Shown in pieces: positions 1 through 7,851 of a DNA stretch of 64,000 nucleotides. Position numbers and translations under genes: made by a program. Positions within the stretch are counted from its first letter, which is position 1; each line of letters starts with the position of its first letter. The notes under the pieces are model-generated. The model saw only the letters and a program-made list of their open reading frames with translations. It did no database searches and was not told the origin of the DNA. The DNA is taken from contig NZ_JAILXZ010000001.1 in the NCBI RefSeq assembly GCF_020179475.1, forward strand, positions 1,488,001 through 1,552,000, read 5' to 3'. The stretch comes from Novosphingobium huizhouense. GTDB lineage: Bacteria > Pseudomonadota > Alphaproteobacteria > Sphingomonadales > Sphingomonadaceae.

Positions 1-1736
1 CCCCCATTCAGCGTGTCGTTGTCGCTGCCGCCCTCGAGCCGGTCGTTTCCGGCAGCGCCGCTCAGGCTGTCGGCGCCCGCACCGCCGACAATGACATCTG
101 CTCCGCCGCCGCCATCGATCCGATCGTTCCCCGCCCCGCCATCGACCTCATCGTCTCCGCCCCGCGCATAGGCAACGTCGTTTCCTCCCCAGAGCTGGAT
201 CGTGTTGGCGGATTCGGTTGCCCAGACAGTATCGGCGCCGTCGCCTGCGAAGATGTCGACGTAGTTCGCCTTCGCGCCGCGCAGGTCGAGCGTCGCAGCC
301 CCGCCGGCCAGCTGGAAGTCCGTGCCGCTTGCGATCGTCGCGGTCGGTGCGACCAGGCCCCCGTCGGCGAGAACGTATGTCGCCTGCGGCAGATTGGCGA
401 AACTGCCCAGTTGCGCCGCGGTCAGCCGGATGAACGATGGGTAGAGGCTCGTCAGCGCCTCTACCGAGACCAGCTTGATGAGCGAAAGGTCGGTCTGGCC
501 CGGGCTGTCCAATGCAAGCGTATCGTATCCGGCTCCGCCATCGACCAGCTCGCCCGAAACCGCGTCATCGCTGCCGATGATGATCGTGTCGTTGCCGCCG
601 CCGCCGTAGACTTGGTCGAGACCGAACCCGCCGACGAGCGTCTCGTTGCCGCTTCCACCCCGCAGGAGGTCGGCGCCGAAGCCTCCCGACAGCGTGCTGT
701 CTGCGCTGCCACCACGGATCGTGTCATTCCCCTGCGCACCAAAAATGGCGACCGCGCCCGTTACCGAACTGGCGTCGACCACGTTGTTCACCGCCGCCAG
801 CTGCAGCGAGAAATTCTCGAATGCCTTGCCTTTCAGCGAGATCGTGCCGCCACTGGTCAGCACAAAACTCCCCGACAGGAACTGGAATTGGTGGAATTGG
901 CCGAGCGTCAGCGTAGCCAGCGAAAATTCGGGCAACGCAATCCGCTCGAGCCCGGCCAGCGTCAGTTTGCTCAGGTCGATGAGTCCGGCCTCGGCAACTT
1001 CCAGCGTGTCGATCCCGGAGCCGCCGTCGAGCAGCGCTCCGGCCGTAGCGTAGTTGTGGACGACGAGGGTATCGTCTCCGGTACCGCCGTAGACCTTGTC
1101 GAGTCCTACGTTTCCGTCGAGCCTGTCGTTGCCGGCATAGCCCCGGATCGTGTCGTTGCCACCTCCGCCGACGATGGTGTCGTTGAAGGCGCTGCCCAGC
1201 ACGACGTCCGCGCCGATATTGCCGGCGATGACAAGTCCGGTGTCGGCAAGCGAGCCGTCGAACCGCGTCGCGGCGCGCGCCAGATGGAACTGGCCTTGTC
1301 CCTGGCTTCCTTCGAAATGGAACGTGCCGCCACCCGACAGCCAGATTTCTCCGCTGATTGCAGCAAGCGGAGCCAGCTGGTCTGCCTTGATCAGTCCGCC
1401 GTTGTTGAGTCCGAAATCGATCGCTTCGATGGATGTGAGCTTCGTGTACGTGATTTCTGCGCGCGGCGCATAGATGCTGCCGAAATCGACCCGAAGCGTA
1501 TCATATCCTGAACCGCCATCGACGGCATCGCCCGCGGCGATGTCTTCCGACTTCGTCAGCAGGATGATGTCGTCGCCTGCTCCGCCATAGACAGCATCCA
1601 CGCCTTCGCCCCCGGCGAGCGTGTCGGCGCCATCGCCGCCGCGTAAGATATCGTCACCGGCAAGGCCGTTGATGCGATCGCTTGCGGAACCTCCAATCAG
1701 CTTGTCATTGCCCGTTGTGCCATTGATTAATGCCAA
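1..1736 (-). CDS. RTX-type calcium-binding repeat protein, 3' part outside window
   Basis: This is a large secreted RTX protein. About 578 codons are visible and the frame is still open at base 1, so the C-terminal secretion signal is not seen. Many nonapeptides of the GGxGxDxxx type are visible (for example GGAGNDRIDGG and GGTGDDTL), which fold as calcium-binding beta-rolls. The repeat blocks alternate with non-repeat segments of roughly 100-150 residues that resemble each other, so the protein looks built from about three tandem modules. The chosen start is TTG at 1736-1734, the only plausible one after an in-frame TAA upstream. It has an AGGGGG ribosome site 7 nt before it and gives MALINGTTGNDKLIGG, very like the start of the RTX protein at 58488-60290. 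It probably leaves the cell through the type I system at 16906-21634. The real substrate function is unknown. Confidence 0.88.
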   Translation of the reverse strand, partial: MALINGTTGNDKLIGGSASDRINGLAGDDILRGGDGADTLAGGEGVDAVYGGAGDDIILLTKSEDIAAGDAVDGGSGYDTLRVDFGSIYAPRAEITYTKLTSIEAIDFGLNNGGLIKADQLAPLAAISGEIWLSGGGTFHFEGSQGQGQFHLARAATRFDGSLADTGLVIAGNIGADVVLGSAFNDTIVGGGGNDTIRGYAGNDRLDGNVGLDKVYGGTGDDTLVVHNYATAGALLDGGSGIDTLEVAEAGLIDLSKLTLAGLERIALPEFSLATLTLGQFHQFQFLSGSFVLTSGGTISLKGKAFENFSLQLAAVNNVVDASSVTGAVAIFGAQGNDTIRGGSADSTLSGGFGADLLRGGSGNETLVGGFGLDQVYGGGGNDTIIIGSDDAVSGELVDGGAGYDTLALDSPGQTDLSLIKLVSVEALTSLYPSFIRLTAAQLGSFANLPQATYVLADGGLVAPTATIASGTDFQLAGGAATLDLRGAKANYVDIFAGDGADTVWATESANTIQLWGGNDVAYARGGDDEVDGGAGNDRIDGGGGADVIVGGAGADSLSGAAGNDRLEGGSDNDTLNG

Positions 1737-1793
1737 GATAAGCCCCCTGCTTTCATTTTATTGTCGCCCGTCCGTGTAGCAGGCGCAGTTCGT

Positions 1794-1820
1794 GTTATTG
1801 TCCGACAAAAGATCAATAAC
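1794..1820. promoter_or_regulatory. Inverted repeat upstream of the RTX gene, possible operator
   Basis: GTTATTG (1794-1800) and CAATAAC (1814-1820) form a perfect 7-bp inverted repeat. A second palindrome, TTGTC-C-GACAA, lies at 1798-1808 inside it. The site is about 60 nt before the TTG start of the minus-strand RTX gene and is more AT-rich than its surroundings. An operator or promoter element is inferred; no regulator is known. Confidence 0.35.
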
Positions 1821-1941
1821 TCGCGCTATGCATACCGCGATTGGTCATGCCTGGTTGGAAAAAATTGCTCCACGCTATCACCGCGCGTGCCGCGGCGCGT
1901 TTTCCGGTCGATCAGAAGGCCGAGTCCCTGAAGGGCGGCGG

Positions 1942-2130
1942 CTAATTGGCGGTATCGCGCAGGCCCGCGGATATTTGCGCGAGGGTTGCCGCGATCTGCT
2001 GCATGTCGTCCCTCTCGTCCCCGCCCGTCGCGCCCCGCTCGACCACGCGCGCGTCGCATCCCCGATGCCGCACAAGAGTAAGCGAATTCCGCCCTCCCGC
2101 AAGTGCGTTGCGGATGGGTTCCTGAACCAT
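1942..2130 (-). CDS. Possible small hypothetical protein (62 aa)
   Basis: The spacer between the RTX gene and uvrA (1737-2307) is about 570 nt. The only candidate gene in it is this 62-residue minus-strand frame starting MVQEPIRNALAGG and ending in an amphipathic stretch IAATLAQISAGLRDTAN. Third positions are mostly G or C, but so are many chance frames here. The GGGGA before the ATG is too close to be a good ribosome site. It may equally be non-coding. No family is recognised. Confidence 0.22.
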   Translation of the reverse strand: MVQEPIRNALAGGRNSLTLVRHRGCDARVVERGATGGDERDDMQQIAATLAQISAGLRDTAN

Positions 2131-2283
2131 TCCCCACGTCAATCGAGCTCCGCGTCTCTGCGCCCTTTGCGCGAAAGCTCTTACATCTCCCGCTTGCCCC
2201 TGCCGCCACCTTGCCCCGCCGCGCGGCGCTCCCCACATCCGCCGCTCTTCCGCGATTGCAGGCAAAACCCCGTTGCCTGAATC

Positions 2284-2298
2284 GAACAAATCTGGAAC
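2284..2298. promoter_or_regulatory. LexA (SOS) box upstream of uvrA
   Basis: The sequence GAACAAATCTGGAAC is an exact match to the direct-repeat LexA operator GAAC-N7-GAAC known from Alphaproteobacteria. It ends 9 nt before the uvrA ATG, so bound LexA would block transcription or initiation. This makes uvrA a likely SOS gene and supports the alphaproteobacterial assignment. Confidence 0.82.
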
Positions 2299-2307
2299 AT
2301 CGGCATC

Positions 2308-5262
2308 ATGTCCCTCACGACCCTTTCGGTGCGCGGCGCGCGCGAGCACAACCTCAAGGGGATCGACGTCGATCTTCCCCGCGGCAGCCTGATCGTCATC
2401 ACCGGCCTTTCGGGCTCGGGCAAGTCGAGCCTCGCGTTCGACACGATCTACGCCGAAGGCCAGCGCCGCTATGTCGAGAGCCTCTCGGCCTATGCCCGCC
2501 AGTTCCTCGAGATGATGCAGAAGCCCGATGTCGAGCACATCGACGGCCTCAGCCCCGCGATCTCGATCGAGCAGAAGACCACCAGCCGCAACCCGCGCTC
2601 GACCGTCGCCACCGTCACCGAGATCTACGACTACATGCGCCTGCTCTGGGCGCGCGTCGGCGTGCCCTATTCGCCCGCCACCGGCGAGCCGATCGCGGCG
2701 CAGACCGTCAGCCAGATGGTCGACCGCGTCATGGCCCTGCCCGAGGGCACCCGCGCCTACCTGCTCGCGCCCGTGGTGCGCGGCCGCAAGGGCGAATACC
2801 GCCGCGAGCTCGCCGAATGGCAGAAGGCGGGCTATACCCGCGTGCGCATCAACGGCGAGCTGATGGCGATCGAGGACGCCCCCGCGCTCGACAAGAAGCT
2901 CAAGCACGACATCGAGGTCGTGGTCGACCGCATCGCGGTGAAGGACGGCATCCAGACGCGCCTCGCCGACAGCTTCGAACAGGCGCTCAAGCTCGCCGAA
3001 GGCCTCGCCTACGTCGACCTCGCCGACACCACCCTCGCCGAACTCGGCAATCCTCCCCTGGCAGGGGAGGGGGACCAGCCGCAGGCTGGTGGAGGGGTAA
3101 AGGCCAAGGCCGGCGGTAAAACCTCCGGCATGAAGAAGACCGGCCTTCCGCCCAACCGCATCGTCTTCTCCGAAAAGTTCGCCTGCCCCGTCAGCGGCTT
3201 CACCATCGACGCGCTCGAACCGCGGCTGTTCTCGTTCAACGCTCCGCAGGGCGCGTGCCCGGCCTGCGACGGCCTCGGTGAAAAGCTGCTGTTCGATCCC
3301 CAGCTCGTCGTCCCCAACGAGCACCTCAGCCTCAAGCAGGGCGCCATCGTGCCCTGGGCCAAGAGCAACCCGCCGTCGCCCTACTACATGCAGGTGCTGG
3401 CAAGCCTTGCCGAACACTTCGGCTTCAGCCTGGCGACGCCGTGGGAACAGCTGCCCGCCGAAGTGAAGGTCGTCATCCTCTACGGCACCGCGGGCAAGCC
3501 GGTGCCGCTGACCTTCGTCGACGGCAAGAAGTCCTACACCGTCAGCAAGGCGTTCGAAGGCGTCATCGGCAACCTCAACCGCCGCATGCTGCAAACCGAA
3601 AGCGCCTGGATGCGCGAGGAGCTGGCCAAGTTCCAGACCGCGCAGCCGTGCGAGACCTGCCACGGCGCCCGGCTCAAGCCCGAGGCGCTGAGCGTCAAGG
3701 TCGCGGGGCACGACATCTCGAGCGTCACCCGCCTGTCGGTCGCGGCGGCAGTCGCCTGGTTCCTCGCTCTCGATGACCAGCTCACCAGCCAGCAGAGCCA
3801 GATTGCTCGCGCGATCCTCAAGGAAATCAACGAACGTCTTGGATTCCTGAACAATGTCGGCCTCGATTACCTGAACCTCGACCGAACTTCAGGTACGCTG
3901 TCGGGCGGGGAATCGCAGCGCATCCGCCTCGCCAGCCAGATCGGCTCGGGGCTGTCGGGCGTGCTTTACGTGCTCGACGAACCCTCCATCGGCCTGCACC
4001 AGCGCGACAACGACCGCCTGCTCGAAACATTGAAGCGCCTGCGCGATCTCGGCAACACGGTGATCGTGGTCGAGCACGACGAGGACGCGATCCGCACCGC
4101 CGACTACGTCGTCGACCTGGGGCCGGGCGCCGGCGTCCACGGCGGCGAGATCGTCGCGCAGGGCACGCTCGCCGAGATCCTCGCCAACGAGAACAGCCTC
4201 ACCGGCCAGTACCTCACCGGCGCGCGCCGGATCGAGGTGCCCAAGGCACGCCGCAAGGGCAACGGCCTCAAACTGACCGTCGAAGGCGCGCGCGCCAACA
4301 ACCTCAAGGACGTCACCGCGTCGATTCCGCTCGGCACCTTCACCTGCGTCACCGGCGTCTCGGGCTCGGGCAAGTCCTCGTTCACGATCGACACGCTCCA
4401 CGCCGGCGCCGCCCGCGCCTTGAACGGCGCGCGCGTCATCGCCGGCCCGCACGACCGCATCACCGGCCTCGAACACTGCGACAAGGTGATCGAGATCGAC
4501 CAGTCCCCCATCGGCCGCACCCCGCGCTCGAACCCCGCCACCTACACCGGCGCCTTCACCCTGATCCGCGACTGGTTCGCAGGGCTCCCGGAATCCGAAG
4601 CGCGCGGCTACAAGCCCGGCCGCTTCAGCTTCAACGTCAAGGGCGGCCGCTGCGAGAAGTGCCAGGGCGACGGCCTGCTCAAGATCGAGATGCACTTCCT
4701 CCCCGACGTCTACGTCACCTGCGAGGAATGCAACGGCAAGCGCTACAACCGCGAAACGCTCGAGGTGAAGTTCAAGGGCCTCTCGATCGCCGACGTGCTC
4801 GACATGACGATCGAGGACGCCGAAGCCTTCTTCCAGGCCGTGCCCCCGATCCGCGACCGGATGCACATGCTCAACGAAGTGGGCCTCGGCTACGTCAAGG
4901 TCGGCCAGCAGGCGACCACGCTTTCGGGCGGCGAGGCGCAGCGGGTCAAGCTCGCCAAGGAACTCGCCCGCCGCTCGACCGGGCAGACGCTCTACATCCT
5001 CGACGAGCCGACCACCGGCCTCCACTTCGAAGACGTGCGCAAGCTGCTGGAGGTGCTCCACCGCCTCGTCGACCAGGGCAACTCGGTCGTGGTCATCGAG
5101 CACAACCTCGACGTGATCAAGACCGCCGACTGGATCCTCGACATGGGCCCCGAAGGCGGCGTGCGCGGCGGCGAACTGGTCGCCGAAGGGACGCCCGAAC
5201 AGGTCGCCAAAAACCCCCGCAGCTTCACCGGCCACTACCTCAAACCCCTGCTCGAGCGCTGA
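2308..5262 (+). CDS. uvrA: Excinuclease ABC subunit A
   Basis: UvrA is the damage-recognition ATPase of nucleotide excision repair. It dimerises, loads UvrB on lesions and acts in the cytoplasm. Both ABC modules are intact: Walker A GLSGSGKS at residues 33-40 and GVSGSGKSS near 684; signatures TLSGGESQR near 529 and TLSGGEAQR near 870. The second zinc module has CEKC near 782 and CEEC near 805. The first zinc motif reads CPVSG near 293 rather than CPxCG, while the partner CPAC near 317 is normal; I recall this form from other alphaproteobacteria. The protein has 984 residues against 940 in E. coli. Part of the excess is residues 249-266 (beginning [16 protein letters not shown]), which are encoded by a palindromic repeat also found between genes downstream. 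A LexA box lies just upstream, so SOS control is likely. Confidence 0.97.
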   Translation: MSLTTLSVRGAREHNLKGIDVDLPRGSLIVITGLSGSGKSSLAFDTIYAEGQRRYVESLSAYARQFLEMMQKPDVEHIDGLSPAISIEQKTTSRNPRSTVATVTEIYDYMRLLWARVGVPYSPATGEPIAAQTVSQMVDRVMALPEGTRAYLLAPVVRGRKGEYRRELAEWQKAGYTRVRINGELMAIEDAPALDKKLKHDIEVVVDRIAVKDGIQTRLADSFEQALKLAEGLAYVDLADTTLAELGNPPLAGEGDQPQAGGGVKAKAGGKTSGMKKTGLPPNRIVFSEKFACPVSGFTIDALEPRLFSFNAPQGACPACDGLGEKLLFDPQLVVPNEHLSLKQGAIVPWAKSNPPSPYYMQVLASLAEHFGFSLATPWEQLPAEVKVVILYGTAGKPVPLTFVDGKKSYTVSKAFEGVIGNLNRRMLQTESAWMREELAKFQTAQPCETCHGARLKPEALSVKVAGHDISSVTRLSVAAAVAWFLALDDQLTSQQSQIARAILKEINERLGFLNNVGLDYLNLDRTSGTLSGGESQRIRLASQIGSGLSGVLYVLDEPSIGLHQRDNDRLLETLKRLRDLGNTVIVVEHDEDAIRTADYVVDLGPGAGVHGGEIVAQGTLAEILANENSLTGQYLTGARRIEVPKARRKGNGLKLTVEGARANNLKDVTASIPLGTFTCVTGVSGSGKSSFTIDTLHAGAARALNGARVIAGPHDRITGLEHCDKVIEIDQSPIGRTPRSNPATYTGAFTLIRDWFAGLPESEARGYKPGRFSFNVKGGRCEKCQGDGLLKIEMHFLPDVYVTCEECNGKRYNRETLEVKFKGLSIADVLDMTIEDAEAFFQAVPPIRDRMHMLNEVGLGYVKVGQQATTLSGGEAQRVKLAKELARRSTGQTLYILDEPTTGLHFEDVRKLLEVLHRLVDQGNSVVVIEHNLDVIKTADWILDMGPEGGVRGGELVAEGTPEQVAKNPRSFTGHYLKPLLER
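3052..3099 (+). repeat. Palindromic repeat inserted in frame within uvrA
   Basis: This stretch consists of two stem-loops: CCTCCCC-TGGCA-GGGGAGG, then ACCAGCC-GCA-GGCTGGT, ending GGAGGGGT. It has the same architecture and largely the same bases as the intergenic copies at 5410-5455 and 5462-5510. Here it is translated, adding about 16 Gly/Pro/Ala-rich residues between the first ABC part and the first zinc motif of UvrA without breaking the frame. Confidence 0.85.
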
Positions 5263-5269
5263 CCCCCGA

Positions 5270-5386
5270 CCCTCCCCGCCGGGGGCATCGCACGAGCGAT
5301 CACGAACGGTGCCATCGTTCGCAATTTCTCCCCAGATCCTCCCCCCTTGGGGGAGGTGGCATCGCGCGAGCGATGACGGAGGGGGC
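5270..5386. repeat. Second family of intergenic palindromic repeats
   Basis: The clear copy at 5338-5386 has CCTCCCCCCTTGGGGGAGG, then GGCATCGCGCGAGCGATGAC, then GGAGGGGG: two hairpins, the second centred on ATCGCGCGAGCGAT. A degenerate copy lies at 5270-5305 (CCCTCCCCGCCGGGGGCATCG followed by GAGCGATCACG). Between them CGAACG-N7-CGTTCG (5303-5321) forms another hairpin. The cluster lies directly after the uvrA stop and could also slow or end transcription. Confidence 0.7.
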
Positions 5387-5409
5387 CGGTCCCAACAGTC
5401 CACCCCCAT

Positions 5410-5510
5410 CCTCCCCGTCACGGGGAGGGGGACCATGCGCAGCATGGTGGAGGGGTAAAAACCTCCCCGTCACGGGGAGGGGGACCGCCCGCGCAGCATG
5501 GTGGAGGGGT
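5410..5510. repeat. Two tandem copies of the uvrA-type palindromic repeat
   Basis: Copies at 5410-5455 and 5462-5510 each begin CCTCCCCGTCACGGGGAGG, continue with GGGACC, and end CAGCATGGTGGAGGGGT. The second stem is ACCATGC-GCA-GCATGGT in the first copy and is partly degenerate (ACCGCCC) in the second. They are 6 nt apart. Together with the 5270-5386 cluster they fill most of the 347-nt spacer between uvrA and the next gene. Confidence 0.85.
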
Positions 5511-5609
5511 AAAGCCGCAGCCCCGACGCCCCCTCCCCAAACCACCAGTCCCCAAGCCCCAGCGATCCGCTAGCCTTCGCGCAACGAAACGAAGGGGAAG
5601 GGGATTGCC

Positions 5610-5942
5610 ATGGAAGCGCTCACCGCGCGCGTCGTCACGCTGTTCGTCGTCTGCGCGGCGGGCCAGGTCGCCGGCTCGCTGATGCTCGGCCGGACCGCGG
5701 CCTTCACCCACCCCGGCTGGAGCGCGGCCTGCGCGCTCACCTACGCCGTCTCGCTCTGGGCGCTCGCGACGCTGATCCGCGGCGGCGGCCCGCTCAGCCT
5801 GCTCATGCCGCTCCTTGCCGCGACCGTGCCGCTGGTGGTGATCCTGATCGCGGTCTTCGTGGCCGGCGAACCCGCCTCCTGGCCCCGCCTCGCTCTCCTC
5901 ACCCTCGCCTGCGCCATCATCGGCGTCTCGGGCACGCTCTGA
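5610..5942 (+). CDS. Small four-helix membrane protein, SMR/DMT-like
   Basis: This 110-residue, very hydrophobic protein has four predicted transmembrane helices, about residues 5-25, 36-56, 62-84 and 90-109. Its size and layout match small multidrug resistance or drug/metabolite transporter half-units, which work as dimers in the inner membrane. The conserved membrane glutamate of EmrE is not evident in helix 1 (TLFVVCAAGQVAGS), so proton-coupled drug export is not supported by sequence. The start has a good purine-rich site, GAAGGGGAAGGGG, about 7 nt before ATG. It stands alone on the plus strand, between the repeat cluster and a convergent unknown gene. Confidence 0.65.
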   Translation: MEALTARVVTLFVVCAAGQVAGSLMLGRTAAFTHPGWSAACALTYAVSLWALATLIRGGGPLSLLMPLLAATVPLVVILIAVFVAGEPASWPRLALLTLACAIIGVSGTL

Positions 5943-5973
5943 CCCCGCCGAGGTGAACGAGGCGCCGGCGCAG

Positions 5974-6426
5974 TCAGTCCTGTCGTTCCCGCTCCGTCGC
6001 GGTCGCTCCTGCTGCTCGCGCCGCCTGATGCTGCACGCGCTTCGGAATCATCGCTGCCACCGCGAACGGGTACGGCGCGGGCCGCTGGCGGCCGAAGCGC
6101 TTGCCGCCGAGCATCGGGATCAACTCGGGTTCCAGGGCGCTCCATTGCTTGCGTTCGCGCTCGGGAAGGTAGCTGGATAGGTAGATGGTTGTCCCGCAAT
6201 ATCGGCAGACGCCACGAAAGCCGCTCCCCATCCAGCGTGGACGCTGCGGAAAGCCACGGCGCGGAACATGGTAGTCATAGCGGCACATGTCCACGAAGCA
6301 GCGCAACTTGCGGAAGCGCTTCCTTGACAGGGCCAGTGCGAGTAGGTGCAGCCCGGCGGCGAAGATGCCATCGCGGATCGGTTCGCGGGGACTGCAAGCG
6401 GTGTCAGCCGGAGTCTCACTGCGCAT
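5974..6426 (-). CDS. Hypothetical protein with paired cysteines (150 aa)
   Basis: I do not recognise this protein. The ATG at 6426-6424 overlaps the end of the upstream gene by 11 nt, which implies translational coupling. Cysteines at about residues 43 and 48 and a CRYC pair at 74-77 could bind a metal. The flanks are rich in arginine and aromatic residues (MCRYDYHVPRRG, RWMGSGFRGVC). The last 30 residues are Ala/Arg-rich and probably disordered. Earlier starts in this frame overlap the upstream gene heavily and are unlikely. Confidence 0.55.
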   Translation of the reverse strand: MRSETPADTACSPREPIRDGIFAAGLHLLALALSRKRFRKLRCFVDMCRYDYHVPRRGFPQRPRWMGSGFRGVCRYCGTTIYLSSYLPERERKQWSALEPELIPMLGGKRFGRQRPAPYPFAVAAMIPKRVQHQAARAAGATATERERQD

Positions 6427-6877
6427 CGTCGTGACCGATCTTGTTCGCTGCCGCTCGCAGCAGCGCTGCCATCCAGGCCATGCCCGGTCGGTTGGCGCCG
6501 ACCGAGAAGCCCGGCCGGGCGTCGGGCTGCACCACTTTGGCAACGAATTCGCCGTGACCGCCGATGGTGCAGAAATCGAGCCGGAACTCGGGCGGTATGA
6601 CATGCAGCACCGCGCTTTCCAGCGCGCCGGCGCGGAGCATGCGCTGCGCCGCGGTGGCTCGCCGCGACCAGCCCTTGCTGACATGGCGGTCGAAGACCGC
6701 GCCGATCGCCTCGAGCACCGAGTGGACGACCGGAGCGGCGTCGTCCTTCCCCGTGCTCTCGCACAGCCTGGCGAGCTCGGACAGGTACGAACAATAATAC
6801 TGTTGCGGGTGGCGCAGCTTATGCTCCGCCTTCGCCACTTGTTCCTCTTCGCGGGTCGGCGCGTGGCCGAAATTCAT
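6416..6877 (-). CDS. Hypothetical protein (153 aa)
   Basis: I do not recognise this protein. It starts MNFGHAPTREEEQVAKAEHK and has a charged helical N-terminus, a helical middle (LARLCESTGKDDAAPVVHSV) and a mixed C-terminal half with one segment, FRLDFCTIGGHGEFVAKVV, that reads like beta strands. There is no signal peptide or membrane helix. It shares an 11-nt overlap with the downstream CxxC protein and lies 117 nt after a degenerate receiver gene on the same strand. The three may form one transcription unit of unknown role. Confidence 0.6.
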   Translation of the reverse strand: MNFGHAPTREEEQVAKAEHKLRHPQQYYCSYLSELARLCESTGKDDAAPVVHSVLEAIGAVFDRHVSKGWSRRATAAQRMLRAGALESAVLHVIPPEFRLDFCTIGGHGEFVAKVVQPDARPGFSVGANRPGMAWMAALLRAAANKIGHDDAQ

Positions 6878-6994
6878 CGGGGTTGTCCTTCAAAAAAGGC
6901 GCACGCGGATCTACGCGCGTGGAGGCACACCCCGCTGTCGCAGGGGCGCCGCTGATCGGATTGCAGGGAAGGGGATGCTTTGGCAGGCGCGACG

Positions 6995-7486
6995 TCAGGC
7001 CACGTCGCGCACCCGCATTGGCGTTGACGCGCCCATCCGCTCGCTCATCGCGCAGGCGCGCATCCGGGCCTCGAGCGTGTTCATCTTCAAATCGAACACG
7101 TCGTCGAACCCGGCGCTCAGCAGCAGTGCCCGGTCGCGCGGCTTCGAGCTTGGCATCAGCGCAATTTTCAACTTGCCGTTCAGCAGCGGCTTGTTGATCC
7201 GCAGGAACCTGCGGATGCGCACTTGATCGCCGCCCGAAACCAGCAGGATGTCGAACGGATCGCCACTGCTGCCAAGATCGGTTACGTAGGCTTCGGAAAT
7301 CTTGCGGCGGTCGAATGGCAGGCCCACCAGTTGCAACCACGTGAGCTTGGCCTCGGCAACGCTATCGCCGAAGTGAACCACCCTCGCGCGTGGACACGAC
7401 GTGCCAGGGAGCGCAAAGGCGGAGGAACGCGCGGACTCGTCGCTATGTTCTGGAACAAACTTGCGGCTACTATCAAACTGAAACAT
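6995..7486 (-). CDS. Degenerate receiver-like domain protein (163 aa)
   Basis: Residues about 35-150 follow the alternating strand-helix plan of a response regulator receiver. FDILLVSGGD stands where the phospho-acceptor strand is expected, KIALMPSSKPRDR looks like the beta-4 strand, and LLSAGFDDVFDLKMNTLE resembles the usual LxxGADDYLxKP region. The acidic pair near the N-terminus, the acceptor aspartate and the C-terminal lysine context are not convincing, so it is probably not phosphorylated in the usual way. There is no output domain. The first ~30 residues are Ser/Arg-rich. A divergent member of the receiver fold is inferred; a chance resemblance is possible. Confidence 0.5.
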   Translation of the reverse strand: MFQFDSSRKFVPEHSDESARSSAFALPGTSCPRARVVHFGDSVAEAKLTWLQLVGLPFDRRKISEAYVTDLGSSGDPFDILLVSGGDQVRIRRFLRINKPLLNGKLKIALMPSSKPRDRALLLSAGFDDVFDLKMNTLEARMRACAMSERMGASTPMRVRDVA

Positions 7487-7851
7487 TTGTGTAATTCCGC
7501 GCTGGGCTTATCCGCCGGGGACGTGGCACTTATGAACGCGTTGCGAAATTCCGCAATCGTTGTCACTGGTTAACGACTTTCACGAACGTGCCGCACCTGT
7601 AACGCAATAAATATATTCAAATCATATACTTATCGGAAATCCCGTGTCGGGCCGCGCTAGCAGGTCGTCTGCGGTCTTAACGCCGCTGCGTGTTAACCAT
7701 TAATGCCGCGTTGCCTCGACCGGCAAAAAGGCTCTCATGTCAGGTGCTTCTGCGCGCCGAATTGCTTGGGACGCTGCTCGATATCATCCCCTTTCCTACA
7801 GCCCCCCTTCCGGCCTAGATATTCCTGTTTTGTTCCAACAGGAGTGCCGCC
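7487..7851. other. AT-rich intergenic region between divergent genes
   Basis: This is 365 nt without a convincing gene, between the minus-strand receiver-like gene and a plus-strand gene. It has a distinctly AT-rich patch at about 7600-7640 (AATAAATATATTCAAATCAT) that is rare in this genome and is a likely promoter area for one or both genes. AGGAG just before the ATG at 7852 is the ribosome site of the plus-strand gene. Confidence 0.5.

Noticed and set aside
411..1511. Long plus-strand frame opposite the first RTX gene
   Set aside because: It is the antisense of a clearly coding RTX gene and its product is an Arg/Val/Ala-rich sequence without any domain pattern.
3889..5445. Long minus-strand frame opposite uvrA
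   Set aside because: Antisense of conserved uvrA codons; the product is an Ala/Val/Asp/Glu/Arg-rich shadow typical of GC-rich genes.
6416..7486. Toxin-antitoxin pair
   Set aside because: Sizes (153 and 163 residues) and the receiver-like fold do not fit known toxin-antitoxin families, and the two genes do not overlap.
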